A DNA stretch of 64,000 nucleotides from Opitutales bacterium (GTDB lineage Bacteria; Verrucomicrobiota; Verrucomicrobiia; Opitutales; Coraliomargaritaceae), in NCBI GenBank assembly GCA_030729385.1, contig JANQXM010000042.1:33254-97253 (forward strand), written 5' to 3'. Each line of letters starts with the position of its first letter. The stretch's first letter is position 1. Under the pieces are notes generated by a model. It was not told the DNA's origin. It saw nothing but the letters and a program-made list of their open reading frames with translations, and did no database searches. The translations under genes were made by a program, and so were the position numbers. Shown in pieces: positions 52,023-61,453 of the stretch.

Positions 52023-53438
52023 ATGGCAACACCTCGCATCTGCCTTTTACTTTTTACGTTATTTTTTGTGCTTCCGATGGGCCTTCATGCCGAAGAGGCC
52101 GCGCCTGTGGTGGACGATAAGATCGACGTTTACGTCATCCCGATCACGGATGCGATTAGCAAACCGAATTTGTATATTCTACGTCGTGGTCTGAAGGAGG
52201 CGATTGAGAATGAAGTCGATATGGTGATCCTTGATATGGATACGCCGGGCGGGCGGGTCGATTACACCATTGAGATGATGGAGATGTTGGCAAAGTTCGA
52301 AGGCATCACCGCAACTTATGTGAATGACGATGCCATTTCCGCAGGGTCTTTCATCGCTGCGGCGACTCAGGAGATCTATTTCTCGCCAATCGGTAAGATC
52401 GGTGCCTCTGCAGTGATACAAGGCGGCGGAGAGGACGTGCCCGAAACGGCGCGAATGAAAATCGAGAGTTACTTGCGCGCGAACATTCGGGTGATCACAG
52501 AGGATTATCCTTTCCGCTCTGATGTGGTGCGGGCGATGTTGGACGCCGATTTCGAGCTCAAGATCGGCGAAGAAGTGATTAAGCCGGCGGGCGAGTTACT
52601 GACGTTGACGGCTAAAGAAGCGATGCGTGAATACGGGGAGCCCTTGAGCCCGTTATTGGGCAAGGGGATTTATGAGTCGGTCGAAGAGCTGCTCGATGCT
52701 CGATTCGGAGAAGGTAAATATGAAATACGCGATTTTCATCTTAGTTATTCCGAGGAGATCGCGAAATGGATGAGCACCTTTGCGCCTGCCTTGATGGGCA
52801 TTGGGTTACTTTTGTTATTTCTAGAATTCAAGACGCCCGGATTTGGTATTTTTGGAATTGGAGGAATCGTCTTGATCGCGATTTTCTTCGCGAGTCAGTA
52901 TATCGCGGGGCTTGCAGGGAATGAGGCGGTTTTGTTTTTCGTGCTCGGGGTGATTCTTGTGTTGGTGGAGTTATTTTTCTTCCCTGGTTCGATTGTATTT
53001 GGGCTCGCGGGCTTGGGTCTGATTTTTGGCTCACTGATGTGGGCAATGGTCGATGTCTGGCCGAATGAGCCGATCGACTTCTCTCTGGAGATATTCGCCG
53101 AGCCGTTGGTGAATATGATTTTTGGCGTGGCGATCGCGGTCTGCGGCGCCTTGCTCTTTGGGCGATTTTTCCAGGGCTCGTTTTTGGAGCGCCGATTGGT
53201 ACTGTCTGAGTCAGCAGGTGGGAGTAGTGCGACGATCCGCGCTGACCGAGAATCGACTTTGCCCAGTGTGGGCACAAAGGGTGTCGCCGTGACAGATTTG
53301 TTTCCCAGTGGTCGTGTTGAAATTCGCGGGACTCGCTATGAAGCGCGCTCTGCGCTCAATTCGATTGATAAGGGTGCTGCGGTGCGAGTGGTCAAAAGCA
53401 GCGACTTTAGTTTGATCGTAGAGGAGGTTGAAGAATGA
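52023..53438 (+). CDS. NfeD-type membrane-bound ClpP-class serine protease (long NfeD)
   Basis: ATG 52023 gives a signal peptide ([23 protein letters not shown]) and 472 residues. The ClpP-like domain has [20 protein letters not shown] and the nucleophile in [14 protein letters not shown], followed by [10 protein letters not shown]. Four to five membrane segments follow (SMFAP-type region through [18 protein letters not shown]). A C-terminal OB-fold ([25 protein letters not shown]) completes the long-NfeD layout. Known relatives cleave stomatin/flotillin partners. Its stop overlaps the next gene (ATGA). Confidence 0.9.
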   Translation: MATPRICLLLFTLFFVLPMGLHAEEAAPVVDDKIDVYVIPITDAISKPNLYILRRGLKEAIENEVDMVILDMDTPGGRVDYTIEMMEMLAKFEGITATYVNDDAISAGSFIAAATQEIYFSPIGKIGASAVIQGGGEDVPETARMKIESYLRANIRVITEDYPFRSDVVRAMLDADFELKIGEEVIKPAGELLTLTAKEAMREYGEPLSPLLGKGIYESVEELLDARFGEGKYEIRDFHLSYSEEIAKWMSTFAPALMGIGLLLLFLEFKTPGFGIFGIGGIVLIAIFFASQYIAGLAGNEAVLFFVLGVILVLVELFFFPGSIVFGLAGLGLIFGSLMWAMVDVWPNEPIDFSLEIFAEPLVNMIFGVAIAVCGALLFGRFFQGSFLERRLVLSESAGGSSATIRADRESTLPSVGTKGVAVTDLFPSGRVEIRGTRYEARSALNSIDKGAAVRVVKSSDFSLIVEEVEE

Positions 53439-53899
53439 GTGCGATAATTGGTTTTTTAGTAGCGGCTCTCGTATTGGTTTTCTTTGAGGTCATTCTGCCG
53501 GGCGGCGTGCTCGGCGTGCTAGCGGCGCTTTGTTTGCTCGTAGCGTCGTGGCTCGGCGGAACGGAGTATGGATGGCTCGGTGGGGTCGGCGTATTTGGCG
53601 GTGGTCTTCTGACCATCGCATTGTTCGTTTATATCGAGTTCAAGCTATTGGCTCGCACCTCGCTAGGTCGCGCGTTTTTTCTAAAAGAGACGGTCACCGG
53701 CCATTCAAATGCAGCACCGGCAGAAGATTCTATTATAGGCGAATCAGGCACGGCACTAACGCGCTTAAATCCGAGTGGAAAGGTTGCAATTAAAGGCCGG
53801 AGCTACGAAGCTCACTCGCAAGACGGATATATTGAGGCGGATGCGCCTATCCGCGTCATTTCACAAGACAGTTTTAAACTCATCATCAAAAAAATATGA
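53435..53899 (+). CDS. NfeD-like short membrane protein with OB domain
   Basis: A 154-residue short NfeD. Two membrane segments ([58 protein letters not shown]) are followed by the OB-fold ([43 protein letters not shown]). It lacks the protease domain of its upstream neighbour. It overlaps both neighbours by four bases, so the nfeD-nfeD-floA trio is tightly coupled. Confidence 0.88.
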   Translation: MSAIIGFLVAALVLVFFEVILPGGVLGVLAALCLLVASWLGGTEYGWLGGVGVFGGGLLTIALFVYIEFKLLARTSLGRAFFLKETVTGHSNAAPAEDSIIGESGTALTRLNPSGKVAIKGRSYEAHSQDGYIEADAPIRVISQDSFKLIIKKI

Positions 53900-54927
53900 A
53901 CCTATCCATGCTCCCCCTCGCCCTTGCAGGCTGGCAACTTGGCGTTGCTGCCGTTCTTGGCCTGATCTTATTGATCGTTGGCTTTATCGTTATCTCATTC
54001 TTTAGCATCTGGCTTCGTGCGATGCTTTCCGGAGCTACGGTTGGTTTTCCAACACTGGTTGCGATGCGCCTTCGTGGTGTGCCTGCTTCCTTGATCGTCG
54101 ATGCACGTATCACCTCTGTAAAGGCAGGCATTGAAATTAGCGCGAATGACCTAGAGGCACACTATCTCGCTGAGGGTAATGTGGTTCAAACAGTTCAAGC
54201 ACTGATTGCTGCTGATAAGGCGAACATCACACTCGACTGGCAGCGTGCTTGTGCGATCGATCTTGCGACCAAGGGCACTGGTAAGTCGGTGCTCGAAGCG
54301 GTGCGCACATCGATTAATCCAAAGGTCATTGAATGCCCAGCAGCTGACAGCGGTCGCAGGACAATCGATGGTGTGGCGAAAGACGGCATTCAAGTGAAAG
54401 CCCGTGCGCGTGTGACCGTGCGCTCGAATCTCGACAATTACGTCGGCAGTGCGCTTGAAGAAACCATCATTGCTCGTGTGGGTGAAGGTATCGTGACTAC
54501 CATTGGCTCTGCAGAATCCTATAAGATGGTGCTTGAATCGCCGGACATGATTTCCAAAACCGTGCTTGGTCGCGGTCTCGACGTCGGCACTGCGTTTGAA
54601 ATTCTTTCTATTGATATCGCCGACGTAGACGTGGGTGAAAATATCGGAGCCAAGTTGCAAGAGTCACAAGCCGAAGCCGATAAGAACGTGGCGCAAGCGA
54701 AGGCTGAAATGCGTCGTGCCGCTGCGGTTGCGCTCGAACAAGAAATGAAGGCTCGTGTCGAAGAGATGAACGCGAAGGTTGTCGAAGCGGAGGCGCAAGT
54801 GCCACTCGCGCTGGCCGAAGCATTCCGTTCCGGTAATCTTGGAGTGATGGACTACTATCGTATGAACAACATCAAGGCTGACACCGATATGCGTGATTCT
54901 ATCTCCAAAGGAGACGAGTCTAAGTAA
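53896..54927 (+). CDS. floA: Flotillin-like protein FloA (YqfA family)
   Basis: A 343-residue SPFH-type scaffold. An N-terminal membrane hairpin ([30 protein letters not shown]) is followed by the SPFH core ([71 protein letters not shown]). A C-terminal Glu/Ala/Lys-rich coiled coil ([31 protein letters not shown]) completes it. FloA organises membrane microdomains, and NfeD proteins are its usual partners, as here. A 221-residue membrane protein follows 21 bases later. Confidence 0.93.
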   Translation: MNLSMLPLALAGWQLGVAAVLGLILLIVGFIVISFFSIWLRAMLSGATVGFPTLVAMRLRGVPASLIVDARITSVKAGIEISANDLEAHYLAEGNVVQTVQALIAADKANITLDWQRACAIDLATKGTGKSVLEAVRTSINPKVIECPAADSGRRTIDGVAKDGIQVKARARVTVRSNLDNYVGSALEETIIARVGEGIVTTIGSAESYKMVLESPDMISKTVLGRGLDVGTAFEILSIDIADVDVGENIGAKLQESQAEADKNVAQAKAEMRRAAAVALEQEMKARVEEMNAKVVEAEAQVPLALAEAFRSGNLGVMDYYRMNNIKADTDMRDSISKGDESK

Positions 54928-54948
54928 TTATAGGTCGATCGATTCCTG

Positions 54949-55614
54949 ATGGATAATTTACTCGAAATCATCGTCCCCGTAATTTTTGCGGCGATCTACT
55001 TTTTTGGAAACATGCTTTCCGGAAAGGCAGATAAAGACGATGCGCCAAAGCCGCCGCGACGTCGTCCAGGTAATGCCGAAGACGACGAAGCGGCCGAGCG
55101 GCAGCGTAAGATTCAGCAAGAGATCCGTCGGAAGATTCTAGAACGTCGTCAACAGGCGGAGGGTCTGGGACCGGTGCCACCTGTGGTTTCGCCGCCGCCA
55201 ATGAGAGGCATGCAGCGCCATCAGCGTGAGCGGACAAAAGAGACGACAGCGCATACGCGTGAAGCAGCTCAGCCACCACCATACGTTGCGCCGACCCATG
55301 AAGTTGAGGCCGCTCCAGGAGGATTCTCTTGGGGGGAGTCGGACAATACTTACGGAAAGGAGATGGAGGTGAAATTGCGCCGTATCGAAGAGACCAAGCG
55401 CCAAGCGGAAAAGTTGAAGAAGGAAGCGGGGAGTTCGCTTGCCGATTCGACTACGACCTCTTCAAAGCGCCGATCAAGTGGTCTCCGGTTATCCGGTTCG
55501 GTGCGTAGCCAGTTAAAGAATCCAGGCGCAGCAAGGGCAGCCTTTGTCTATGGCGAAGTGTTGGGTCAACCGATCAGTATGCGCAAGCAAAGCAGCGTGC
55601 CGGGGCTATCTTGA
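54949..55614 (+). CDS. Membrane-anchored Pro/basic-rich protein linked to floA
   Basis: A 221-residue protein. A short N-terminal membrane anchor (EIIVPVIFAAIYFFGNML) is followed by a low-complexity, Arg/Pro/Glu-rich cytoplasmic region (KPPRRRPGNAEDDEAAERQRKIQQEIRRKIL). It continues PPVVSPPPMRG, a short coiled coil (KLRRIEETKRQAEKLKKEAG) and a small C-terminal motif (KNPGAARAAFVYGEVLGQP). The C-terminal segment resembles short conserved tails seen in other verrucomicrobial proteins. Function unknown; co-location with FloA/NfeD suggests a microdomain-linked role. Confidence 0.65.
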   Translation: MDNLLEIIVPVIFAAIYFFGNMLSGKADKDDAPKPPRRRPGNAEDDEAAERQRKIQQEIRRKILERRQQAEGLGPVPPVVSPPPMRGMQRHQRERTKETTAHTREAAQPPPYVAPTHEVEAAPGGFSWGESDNTYGKEMEVKLRRIEETKRQAEKLKKEAGSSLADSTTTSSKRRSSGLRLSGSVRSQLKNPGAARAAFVYGEVLGQPISMRKQSSVPGLS

Positions 55615-55987
55615 TCAGCCTAGCGTTGTAGAGTTACGATCACAAAGGTAGAGGCGGTCGTCCCGAGCGCCATTGCGTCGATTATTGGCACTCGCTCCTA
55701 CAACATACAGGTTGAGCAACTCAGACGTGTGGCGATGGAGACCATCGAGTGGCACCGCTTTAACCCGAATTATGCAGACATGAAATACGTCATTTCATTT
55801 GGAGGGCAATGCTCTGTCATTGCCGCAGAAACGCCTAAATACATCGAACCATCGGCGGTTGCGACGGAGCGCAACCCTCCAGGGTTTTTACAGAATGCCT
55901 TCTTAGGGTAGTGTCAGTCGTAGACCATCGCCTCTACCTCTTGCATGCAGTCGCACTATCTAGCTCTTAGAGTCGTGCAATTTAGCC
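55615..55987. other. 373-bp intergenic region with REP elements, no gene
   Basis: The region holds no supported gene. It contains a REP-like unit at 55648-55677 (GTAG plus a GGCG..CGCC stem) and an inverted pair of GGAGGG-type REPs at 55801-55825 and 55854-55880. The 60-codon ORF 55729..55911 is built mainly from these repeats and is rejected. It lies between the convergent floA cluster and the 55988 gene. Confidence 0.75.
55801..55880. repeat. Inverted pair of GGAGGG-type REP elements
   Basis: Unit 1 is GGAG, then GGCAATG-CTCTGT-CATTGCC, then GC. Unit 2 is inverted: GC, then GGTTGCG-ACGGAG-CGCAACC, then CTCC. The stems have full compensation and the loops are CTCTGT/CTCCGT, the same loop as at 31587-31675. 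Confidence 0.8.
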
Positions 55988-56476
55988 TTACTCAGCTGCT
56001 GGCTCTGCGAGTTCTGCTGCTTTTTTATCGGCTGCGTCTTTTGCCGAGTCGGCTAAATCGGCTTTCGCTTGTTTGATCGCTTCGGTGACTTCAGCGAGGC
56101 GAGCCTTTTTATCACTGTTGATACCTTCCTCTGCCTGAGCTTGGGTCAATCTTTCAAGCACGCCATCACCTCGCACGCTGAATGCATAGGCGAGGACCTT
56201 GTCGAGTGCATCCTTGGAATCTTTTTGCAAATACCATAGTTGGCGGTGCATCGAGCCTGCCGCTATGCCGTTGTCGATGACGGCGGCGATGTTAGCTCGC
56301 GACTCAGCGTTCATTGAGTCTTTACCTTGAACATATACTGTCAGCGGAAAGACGAGCTCCCCAGCGATTGCATGTGCACGCATGTTGCTGGCACCATAGC
56401 GAGCTCCGGTTTCAAAGACTGCGATGGCTGCGAAAACGAGTGCAAGCGGCAAGAGGAGAGACTTGATTTTATCCAT
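55988..56476 (-). CDS. Membrane-anchored or exported alpha-helical protein, unknown
   Basis: A 162-residue protein with an N-terminal signal/anchor (LLLPLALVFAAIAVFETGA), then a mostly helical domain (AESRANIAAVIDNGIAAGSMHRQLWYLQKDSKDALDKVLAYAF). It ends in a long Ala/Lys/Glu-rich helix (KARLAEVTEAIKQAKADLADSAKDAADKKAAEL). No family was recognised. It lies 54 bases after pyk on the same strand. Confidence 0.6.
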   Translation of the reverse strand: MDKIKSLLLPLALVFAAIAVFETGARYGASNMRAHAIAGELVFPLTVYVQGKDSMNAESRANIAAVIDNGIAAGSMHRQLWYLQKDSKDALDKVLAYAFSVRGDGVLERLTQAQAEEGINSDKKARLAEVTEAIKQAKADLADSAKDAADKKAAELAEPAAE

Positions 56477-56530
56477 GTGGAGGTGGGTATGAGTGGAATG
56501 GCAATGAATAGGTCATTGCCACCCAGCCGT

Positions 56531-57952
56531 TTACTCTAGTTCTCGAATCTGCGTGCTGTCGATCAAGTTTTCGCCCGCATACTGTTTGGTGACGACGACC
56601 AATGGGTCGCCCGCTTTACACCATTTGTATTCTTTGAGTAGGGCGAAGGCGCTTTGAATGGTCATTTCATGGTAATGGTTGAATTCCATGAAAAACGGTT
56701 CAATCCCGCGCATAATCAGCAACTGCTTAAACAAGACAGGGTTGTCTGTAAATGCGTAGATTGGTAATTGCGGGCGTAGTGATGAGAGCTTTTGGGCAAA
56801 TAAACCGGCGCGCGTAAATACTACAATGGACGCATCGAGCGAAGCCGCTAATAATGCGGCAGACTTTAGCATCTTAGACTTCGGCAATGTCAGGTGAATA
56901 TCGTCTCTGATCGGCAGGGTCTCTGCCTTTTCCATGCGATAGGCGATGCGATTGATGGTTTGCACGCATTCGACGGGGTATTTACCCACGGTTGTTTCGC
57001 CGGAGAGCATGACGCAGTCGGCTTGTTCGCGTATGGCGTTGGAGACGTCAGTGACTTCCGCACGAGTCGGAATGGGCGACTCGATCATCGATTCCAGCAT
57101 GTGCGTGGCCACGATCACAGGCTTGGTGCCTTGGATGCAGGCATTGATCGCTCGTGATTGAATGAGTGGGAGGTCCTCGAATGGGCATTCGATGCCTAAG
57201 TCGCCGCGCGCTACCATGAGACCGTCGGATGCTTTGATGATGCCCTCCAGATTCTCAATCGCTTGCTGGTCTTCGATTTTGGCGATGATTTTAGCAGCGG
57301 AGTTACGGTCATTAAGATATTTGTGGAAAATTTCTAAATCTGCGGGCTCGCGGACGAATGACAGGGCAAAGAACTCTATGTTTTCTTCGATGCCCACGTC
57401 CACGTCGCCTTCATCCTTTTTCGTTAAGGCAGGTAAATTGACCCGGACGCCGGGCAGGTTGATATGGCGGCGATTGCCAAGCGGGCCCGAGATAATGACT
57501 TCGGTACGTACGCGGTGGCCTTCAATGTTGGTCACTTTCAGGCGGATTAGACCACTGTCCACCAACACGGTGTCGCCGACTGACATGTCATTGGCAAAGC
57601 CCGGGTAGTTCACGTCGACGCGGCGGATGCCGTCTTCGCCCACGCCGCCGAGACCTTCACCATATGTGAAGTCGAAAGTTTCGCCCACGACCAGTTCGAA
57701 GGTCTCAGGAACGTCGCCTGTGCGAATTTCCGGGCCCTTTACATCCATCATGATGGCGATTTGGCGACCGACACGGTCGCAGACTTTTCTCACGCGCTGG
57801 ATGATCTCACGTGTCCAAGCATGATCAGCGTGCGCCATATTGATGCGGCAAATGTCGACGCCTTCCTTAATGAGCTTTTCTAGAATGGCTTCATCCATCG
57901 TGGCTGGACCGATGGTAAAGATGATTTTGGTTTTTCTGTATGCGGTTTCCAT
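56531..57952 (-). CDS. pyk: Pyruvate kinase
   Basis: Final glycolytic step, PEP + ADP to pyruvate + ATP. Seen: [35 protein letters not shown], the lid domain region around 75-170, [33 protein letters not shown] (catalytic Lys and Glu), [20 protein letters not shown] and [18 protein letters not shown]. The C-terminal domain ends DSTQIRELE. Of normal length (473). The upstream yycJ-type gene is two bases away, so the two are likely co-transcribed. Confidence 0.97.
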   Translation of the reverse strand: METAYRKTKIIFTIGPATMDEAILEKLIKEGVDICRINMAHADHAWTREIIQRVRKVCDRVGRQIAIMMDVKGPEIRTGDVPETFELVVGETFDFTYGEGLGGVGEDGIRRVDVNYPGFANDMSVGDTVLVDSGLIRLKVTNIEGHRVRTEVIISGPLGNRRHINLPGVRVNLPALTKKDEGDVDVGIEENIEFFALSFVREPADLEIFHKYLNDRNSAAKIIAKIEDQQAIENLEGIIKASDGLMVARGDLGIECPFEDLPLIQSRAINACIQGTKPVIVATHMLESMIESPIPTRAEVTDVSNAIREQADCVMLSGETTVGKYPVECVQTINRIAYRMEKAETLPIRDDIHLTLPKSKMLKSAALLAASLDASIVVFTRAGLFAQKLSSLRPQLPIYAFTDNPVLFKQLLIMRGIEPFFMEFNHYHEMTIQSAFALLKEYKWCKAGDPLVVVTKQYAGENLIDSTQIRELE

Positions 57953-57954
57953 AG

Positions 57955-58767
57955 TTACAGTGTAGGGAACTGAACAGCACAGGTAGTGCCGATATCTGGA
58001 TTAACGATATTAATTTTGAATGAATTTGCGCGGCAAAGCCCTGCAAACTTGCTCTGGACGTGTGCCACGCTGTTGCAGTCTTTGCTGAGGTGGGCGATGA
58101 ATACTTCTCTAAGTTTGGCGCTGCCGTTTAATTCATTGAGCACATTGTAAGCAGCGTCATTGGAGAGGTGCCCGTGGCGACCGCGGATTCGTTGCTTGGT
58201 GGACCAAGGGCGTTTTTCGTCCTTTTCGAGCAGATCTTCGTCGTAATTGGCTTCGAGCACCAGCGTTTCGACCGAGTGCATATGCTCTTTGACATGCTCT
58301 GGCACATAGCCGAGGTCGGTGATCCAGCCGAGACCCTGTCGAGGGCTGAAAAGATCGCCTTCTTCGCCCCAATGGAAGGTGTAGCCGACGGGGTCATAGG
58401 CGTCGTGGGGGAGGGAAAAGGAGCGGATTTCGATGTCACGGAAATTAAAAGTCGTGCCGGTTTGAAAGATTTGCCAGTTCGGGCGCTTGGTCAGTTTGCC
58501 TTGGACTGCATCCGCGGTGTCGCGGTTAGCGAAAATGGGCAGGTCGGCACGTTTCGCTAGCCCACGTATGCCCTGTGCGTGGTCGCTGTGCTCGTGGGTT
58601 AAAAAGACCGCATCTATCGTATCTAGCGACTCATTAATAGTTTGCAGCATTTCGCCGATGCGCTTGGCCGAAAAGCCGACATCGACCAACACCTTGGTAT
58701 TGCCAGTGCATAAAAGGGCACAGTTTCCGCTACTGCTAGAGCCGAGAATCTGAAAATTGGCTGACAT
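57955..58767 (-). CDS. YycJ/WalJ-like MBL-fold exonuclease
   Basis: Metallo-beta-lactamase-fold protein of the YycJ family: [34 protein letters not shown]. The metal motif is [13 protein letters not shown], with [15 protein letters not shown] and TDLGYVPEH following. Then comes [14 protein letters not shown]...[18 protein letters not shown], which carries the remaining metal ligands. YycJ of Firmicutes is a 5'-3' DNA exonuclease. ATG 58767 (MSANFQILG) is preferred over the track's start 17 codons upstream. Confidence 0.88.
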   Translation of the reverse strand: MSANFQILGSSSSGNCALLCTGNTKVLVDVGFSAKRIGEMLQTINESLDTIDAVFLTHEHSDHAQGIRGLAKRADLPIFANRDTADAVQGKLTKRPNWQIFQTGTTFNFRDIEIRSFSLPHDAYDPVGYTFHWGEEGDLFSPRQGLGWITDLGYVPEHVKEHMHSVETLVLEANYDEDLLEKDEKRPWSTKQRIRGRHGHLSNDAAYNVLNELNGSAKLREVFIAHLSKDCNSVAHVQSKFAGLCRANSFKINIVNPDIGTTCAVQFPTL

Positions 58768-58949
58768 CGACCGCAGAACTACACGCCCACAGGATGGGAG
58801 CAAAGCATTTTTACGCACTTGCCTATCTGTTAATATCCCCTTTGGCTCTCCCGCTTCAATTAACTGGCTGAGCAGCTTGCGCCCTAGTCATTCACACACA
58901 ACTTGTTACGAGTGAAAGGTCGCTGCCGCAAAGACCGATCCGTATTGAT

Positions 58950-59930
58950 ATGAAAAATAAACACAGCAGCCCATCGCAAGACGCACTCGCTCCTGCTTTT
59001 ACCAAGCCGAGTAAAGTCTATGATCAGGATTTCGTCCTCACCGACGAATACCGTGCCGCCCTGCCCGATATGCAGAATGCCGATGCGCAGCAAATTTTCG
59101 GTGCCAATGTGCCTATCTTGAAGGTGGGCATTTCCAACTTTCGTTTACCTTTACGCTACATCACGCCGACTTCGGATACCATGACCTTGGAGACCTCGGT
59201 CACTGGCACGGTGTCGCTCGAAGCGAATCAAAAAGGTATCAACATGTCGCGTATCATGCGCGTGTTTTACGATTATCAAGATCGTATCTTCACGCCCGAC
59301 CTTCTTCAAGATGTGCTCTTGCACTACAAAAAGGAGATTCAAGCACATCGTGCGCAGCTCAAGTTAGATTTTGAATATCCGATCATGAAACCGAGCCTCC
59401 GCAGCGGCTTGGAAGGTTGGCAGTATTACAAATGCGCATACGAAGGCAAAGTCGATGACCTCGACCGCTTCCGTAAATACATTCACTTCGATTTCGTTTA
59501 TTCTTCCGCTTGCCCATGCTCTTCCGAGCTGTCCGAGCACGCGCGTGAGAGTCGCCAAGTTTATGGCATCCCTCATTCACAACGTAGCACCGCACGCGTG
59601 AGCGTTGAAGTCGCTGAAGGCGAACACCTGCCGATCGAAGCACTTCAAGCGATTTGCCTCGAGGCCCTACAGACCGAGACACAAGTCATGGTCAAACGTG
59701 AGGACGAACAAGCCTTTGCCGAAATGAACGGCGCCTTTACTAAATTTGTCGAAGACGCTGCTCGTTTACTTTACGAACAGCTCGATTCTGAGCCGCGTAT
59801 TGTTGATTTCCAAGTTGCCTGTGCGCACTTGGAGTCGCTGCATTCGCATGATGCGGTCGCGGTGATTAACAAAGGTGTGCCCGGTGGCTTTACCGGCCAG
59901 TTCGAAGATTTCAAAGGCTTGATTCGATAG
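58950..59930 (+). CDS. folE2: GTP cyclohydrolase FolE2
   Basis: Type IB GTP cyclohydrolase I, first step of folate biosynthesis, converting GTP to 7,8-dihydroneopterin triphosphate. Seen: [35 protein letters not shown] (metal-binding cysteine motif), [36 protein letters not shown], and [25 protein letters not shown]. At 326 residues it is full length. It is divergent from yycJ across about 180 bases, with no riboswitch or Zur-like box recognised. Confidence 0.96.
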   Translation: MKNKHSSPSQDALAPAFTKPSKVYDQDFVLTDEYRAALPDMQNADAQQIFGANVPILKVGISNFRLPLRYITPTSDTMTLETSVTGTVSLEANQKGINMSRIMRVFYDYQDRIFTPDLLQDVLLHYKKEIQAHRAQLKLDFEYPIMKPSLRSGLEGWQYYKCAYEGKVDDLDRFRKYIHFDFVYSSACPCSSELSEHARESRQVYGIPHSQRSTARVSVEVAEGEHLPIEALQAICLEALQTETQVMVKREDEQAFAEMNGAFTKFVEDAARLLYEQLDSEPRIVDFQVACAHLESLHSHDAVAVINKGVPGGFTGQFEDFKGLIR

Positions 59931-60162
59931 AGTTTGTCTCCAGCGACGACGGTCTTGGATTAAATTTTTTAGGTTTGGGGTGGAGTCTTGGTTAGTCGCA
60001 GTTGCGCCTGCTGATCCTTTATAGATAAAGTATACCATCTTCTAGGTTTTTACGTGATGTTGTGAATCGGCATTTTGTAATAGACTGTAAAAATAAAACT
60101 CTAGGTAACTTTAGGCATGTCATATGCGATAGTAGTCCTACGTTTGAAATTTTTTATATAGA

Positions 60163-60705
60163 ATGCTACCAGTTGATCTGCTTCCAATGCCTACCACTAA
60201 TTTAAAAGAACTCTTTGATGTCGTCGATGCGGACGACAAAGTTCTACGCGTAGAAACACGCAGTGTCGTGCACCGTGAGAAACTCATGCACCGCGCGGTG
60301 CATATTTTTGTCTTCAACTCAAAAGGAGAGCTCTACTTGCAGCGCCGTTCGATGACGAAAGACACAGCGCCCGGGAAATGGGTGAGCTCCTGCTCCGGTC
60401 ACGTTGATAGCGGCGAAGAATACGACATCGCTGCCGCTCGCGAGCTCGGTGAAGAAATCGGTCTCTACGATCCAGTAGGTCTGGAGCGCGTCTTCAAAGA
60501 AGCTCCCTGCAAGCCAACTGGTCATGAATTCGTCTGGGTGTATCGTTGCCAATCCGAAGGTCCGTTCCAGCTCGACCCGACAGAAGTCAGCGATGGCCAA
60601 TGGATCGAAATCGAACACTTAAACAACTGGCTCAAAGAACGCCCTCGCGATTTCGCCTGGTCCTTCGTCCACCTCTGGGAAAAGTATCAAGCGCAACAAG
60701 CGTAG
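60163..60705 (+). CDS. Nudix hydrolase, YfcD/IPP-isomerase-like
   Basis: Nudix protein of 180 residues: [34 protein letters not shown], then the Nudix box [23 protein letters not shown], which matches GX5EX7REUXEEXGU. C-terminal [10 protein letters not shown]. The layout matches YfcD-type Nudix and is related to type-1 IPP isomerases. The start is ATG 60163 or 60187; the domain begins some way after both. The 232-bp region upstream has no gene. Confidence 0.87.
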   Translation: MLPVDLLPMPTTNLKELFDVVDADDKVLRVETRSVVHREKLMHRAVHIFVFNSKGELYLQRRSMTKDTAPGKWVSSCSGHVDSGEEYDIAAARELGEEIGLYDPVGLERVFKEAPCKPTGHEFVWVYRCQSEGPFQLDPTEVSDGQWIEIEHLNNWLKERPRDFAWSFVHLWEKYQAQQA

Positions 60706-60706
60706 G

Positions 60707-61453
60707 TCATTCGCTGGCTGTCTCTTTGGGGTAGATCGCTTCAGATAGCATTCGGATCTCTAGCCTTGTAGAATTTGGGCGTTTCGGCCGTTCAAGAATC
60801 AGGACCACTCTACGATTTGTAGCGATACGGATATCATTTGAGAGAACTAGGCGCGGTCCATTCTTTGCCTCAAAAGCTAGCCCAATCGGTATGCCTTTAT
60901 CGCTGCCGGCGTAATCGCTGAAATCCACAGAAGCAATTGCCCCAGGTTGTATGTCTATGTCGGTCGATCCGGCTTTTCCAAAGAGTGGCACGCCAGTTGT
61001 ATTGACTAAGAGAAGCGAATTTCGAGCAAAAGACTCTGGGGCATCATTGATAATAAATAGTTCGTATGTCCGCTCATGTATTTGAACGTCACGGTTTGAT
61101 GAATTCGCGGCAAAGATAACTAAGCCCTGTGAGATACTTGGGTCGATCTGTGCAGACGTTGCTAACAAATAAGGGGGATTGTTTTCATCTTCAGCGATGT
61201 AATTTGGATTCTTAAAATAAATATTTAGCTCGGGGGAACCGCGGTATTGGTAAGTTGAAATTGAACGGCTCGTTCGGATGAATTCCAGAGGTTCTATTTC
61301 TTTTCCGTTGAAAAAATACAACTCTTCGAAGTGATCACGTCCGACACCAAAGACGCGAAAATCTATGGAGATTTCTTTCTGTTGTTCTTTTGCGTAGGCG
61401 AGGGTACCTATGGCAATGAACAGAAAAACTAAAGTTGTGAATTGTTTAACCAT
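60707..61453 (-). CDS. Exported protein accompanying the Verru_Chthon-like gene
   Basis: A 248-residue protein with signal peptide MVKQFTTLVFLFIAIGTLAYA, then a beta-rich domain (ISIDFRVFGVGRDHFEELYFFNGKEIEPLEFIRTSRSISTYQYRGSPEL). Repeating features are FVFN-type strands such as LVIFAANSSNRDVQIHERTYELFIIN, FARNSLLLVNTTGVPLFG and RRVVLILERPKR. No characterised family was recognised. It overlaps the end of the upstream large gene by 25 bases and is surely in the same transcript. Confidence 0.65.
   Translation of the reverse strand: MVKQFTTLVFLFIAIGTLAYAKEQQKEISIDFRVFGVGRDHFEELYFFNGKEIEPLEFIRTSRSISTYQYRGSPELNIYFKNPNYIAEDENNPPYLLATSAQIDPSISQGLVIFAANSSNRDVQIHERTYELFIINDAPESFARNSLLLVNTTGVPLFGKAGSTDIDIQPGAIASVDFSDYAGSDKGIPIGLAFEAKNGPRLVLSNDIRIATNRRVVLILERPKRPNSTRLEIRMLSEAIYPKETASE

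Noticed and set aside
55729-55911. 60-aa plus-strand ORF in the floA-55988 gap
   Set aside because: It is composed mostly of two REP elements and has no ribosome-binding site.
58819-58949. Possible riboswitch or Zur box before folE2
   Set aside because: No conserved fold or palindrome of the required form could be recognised by eye.
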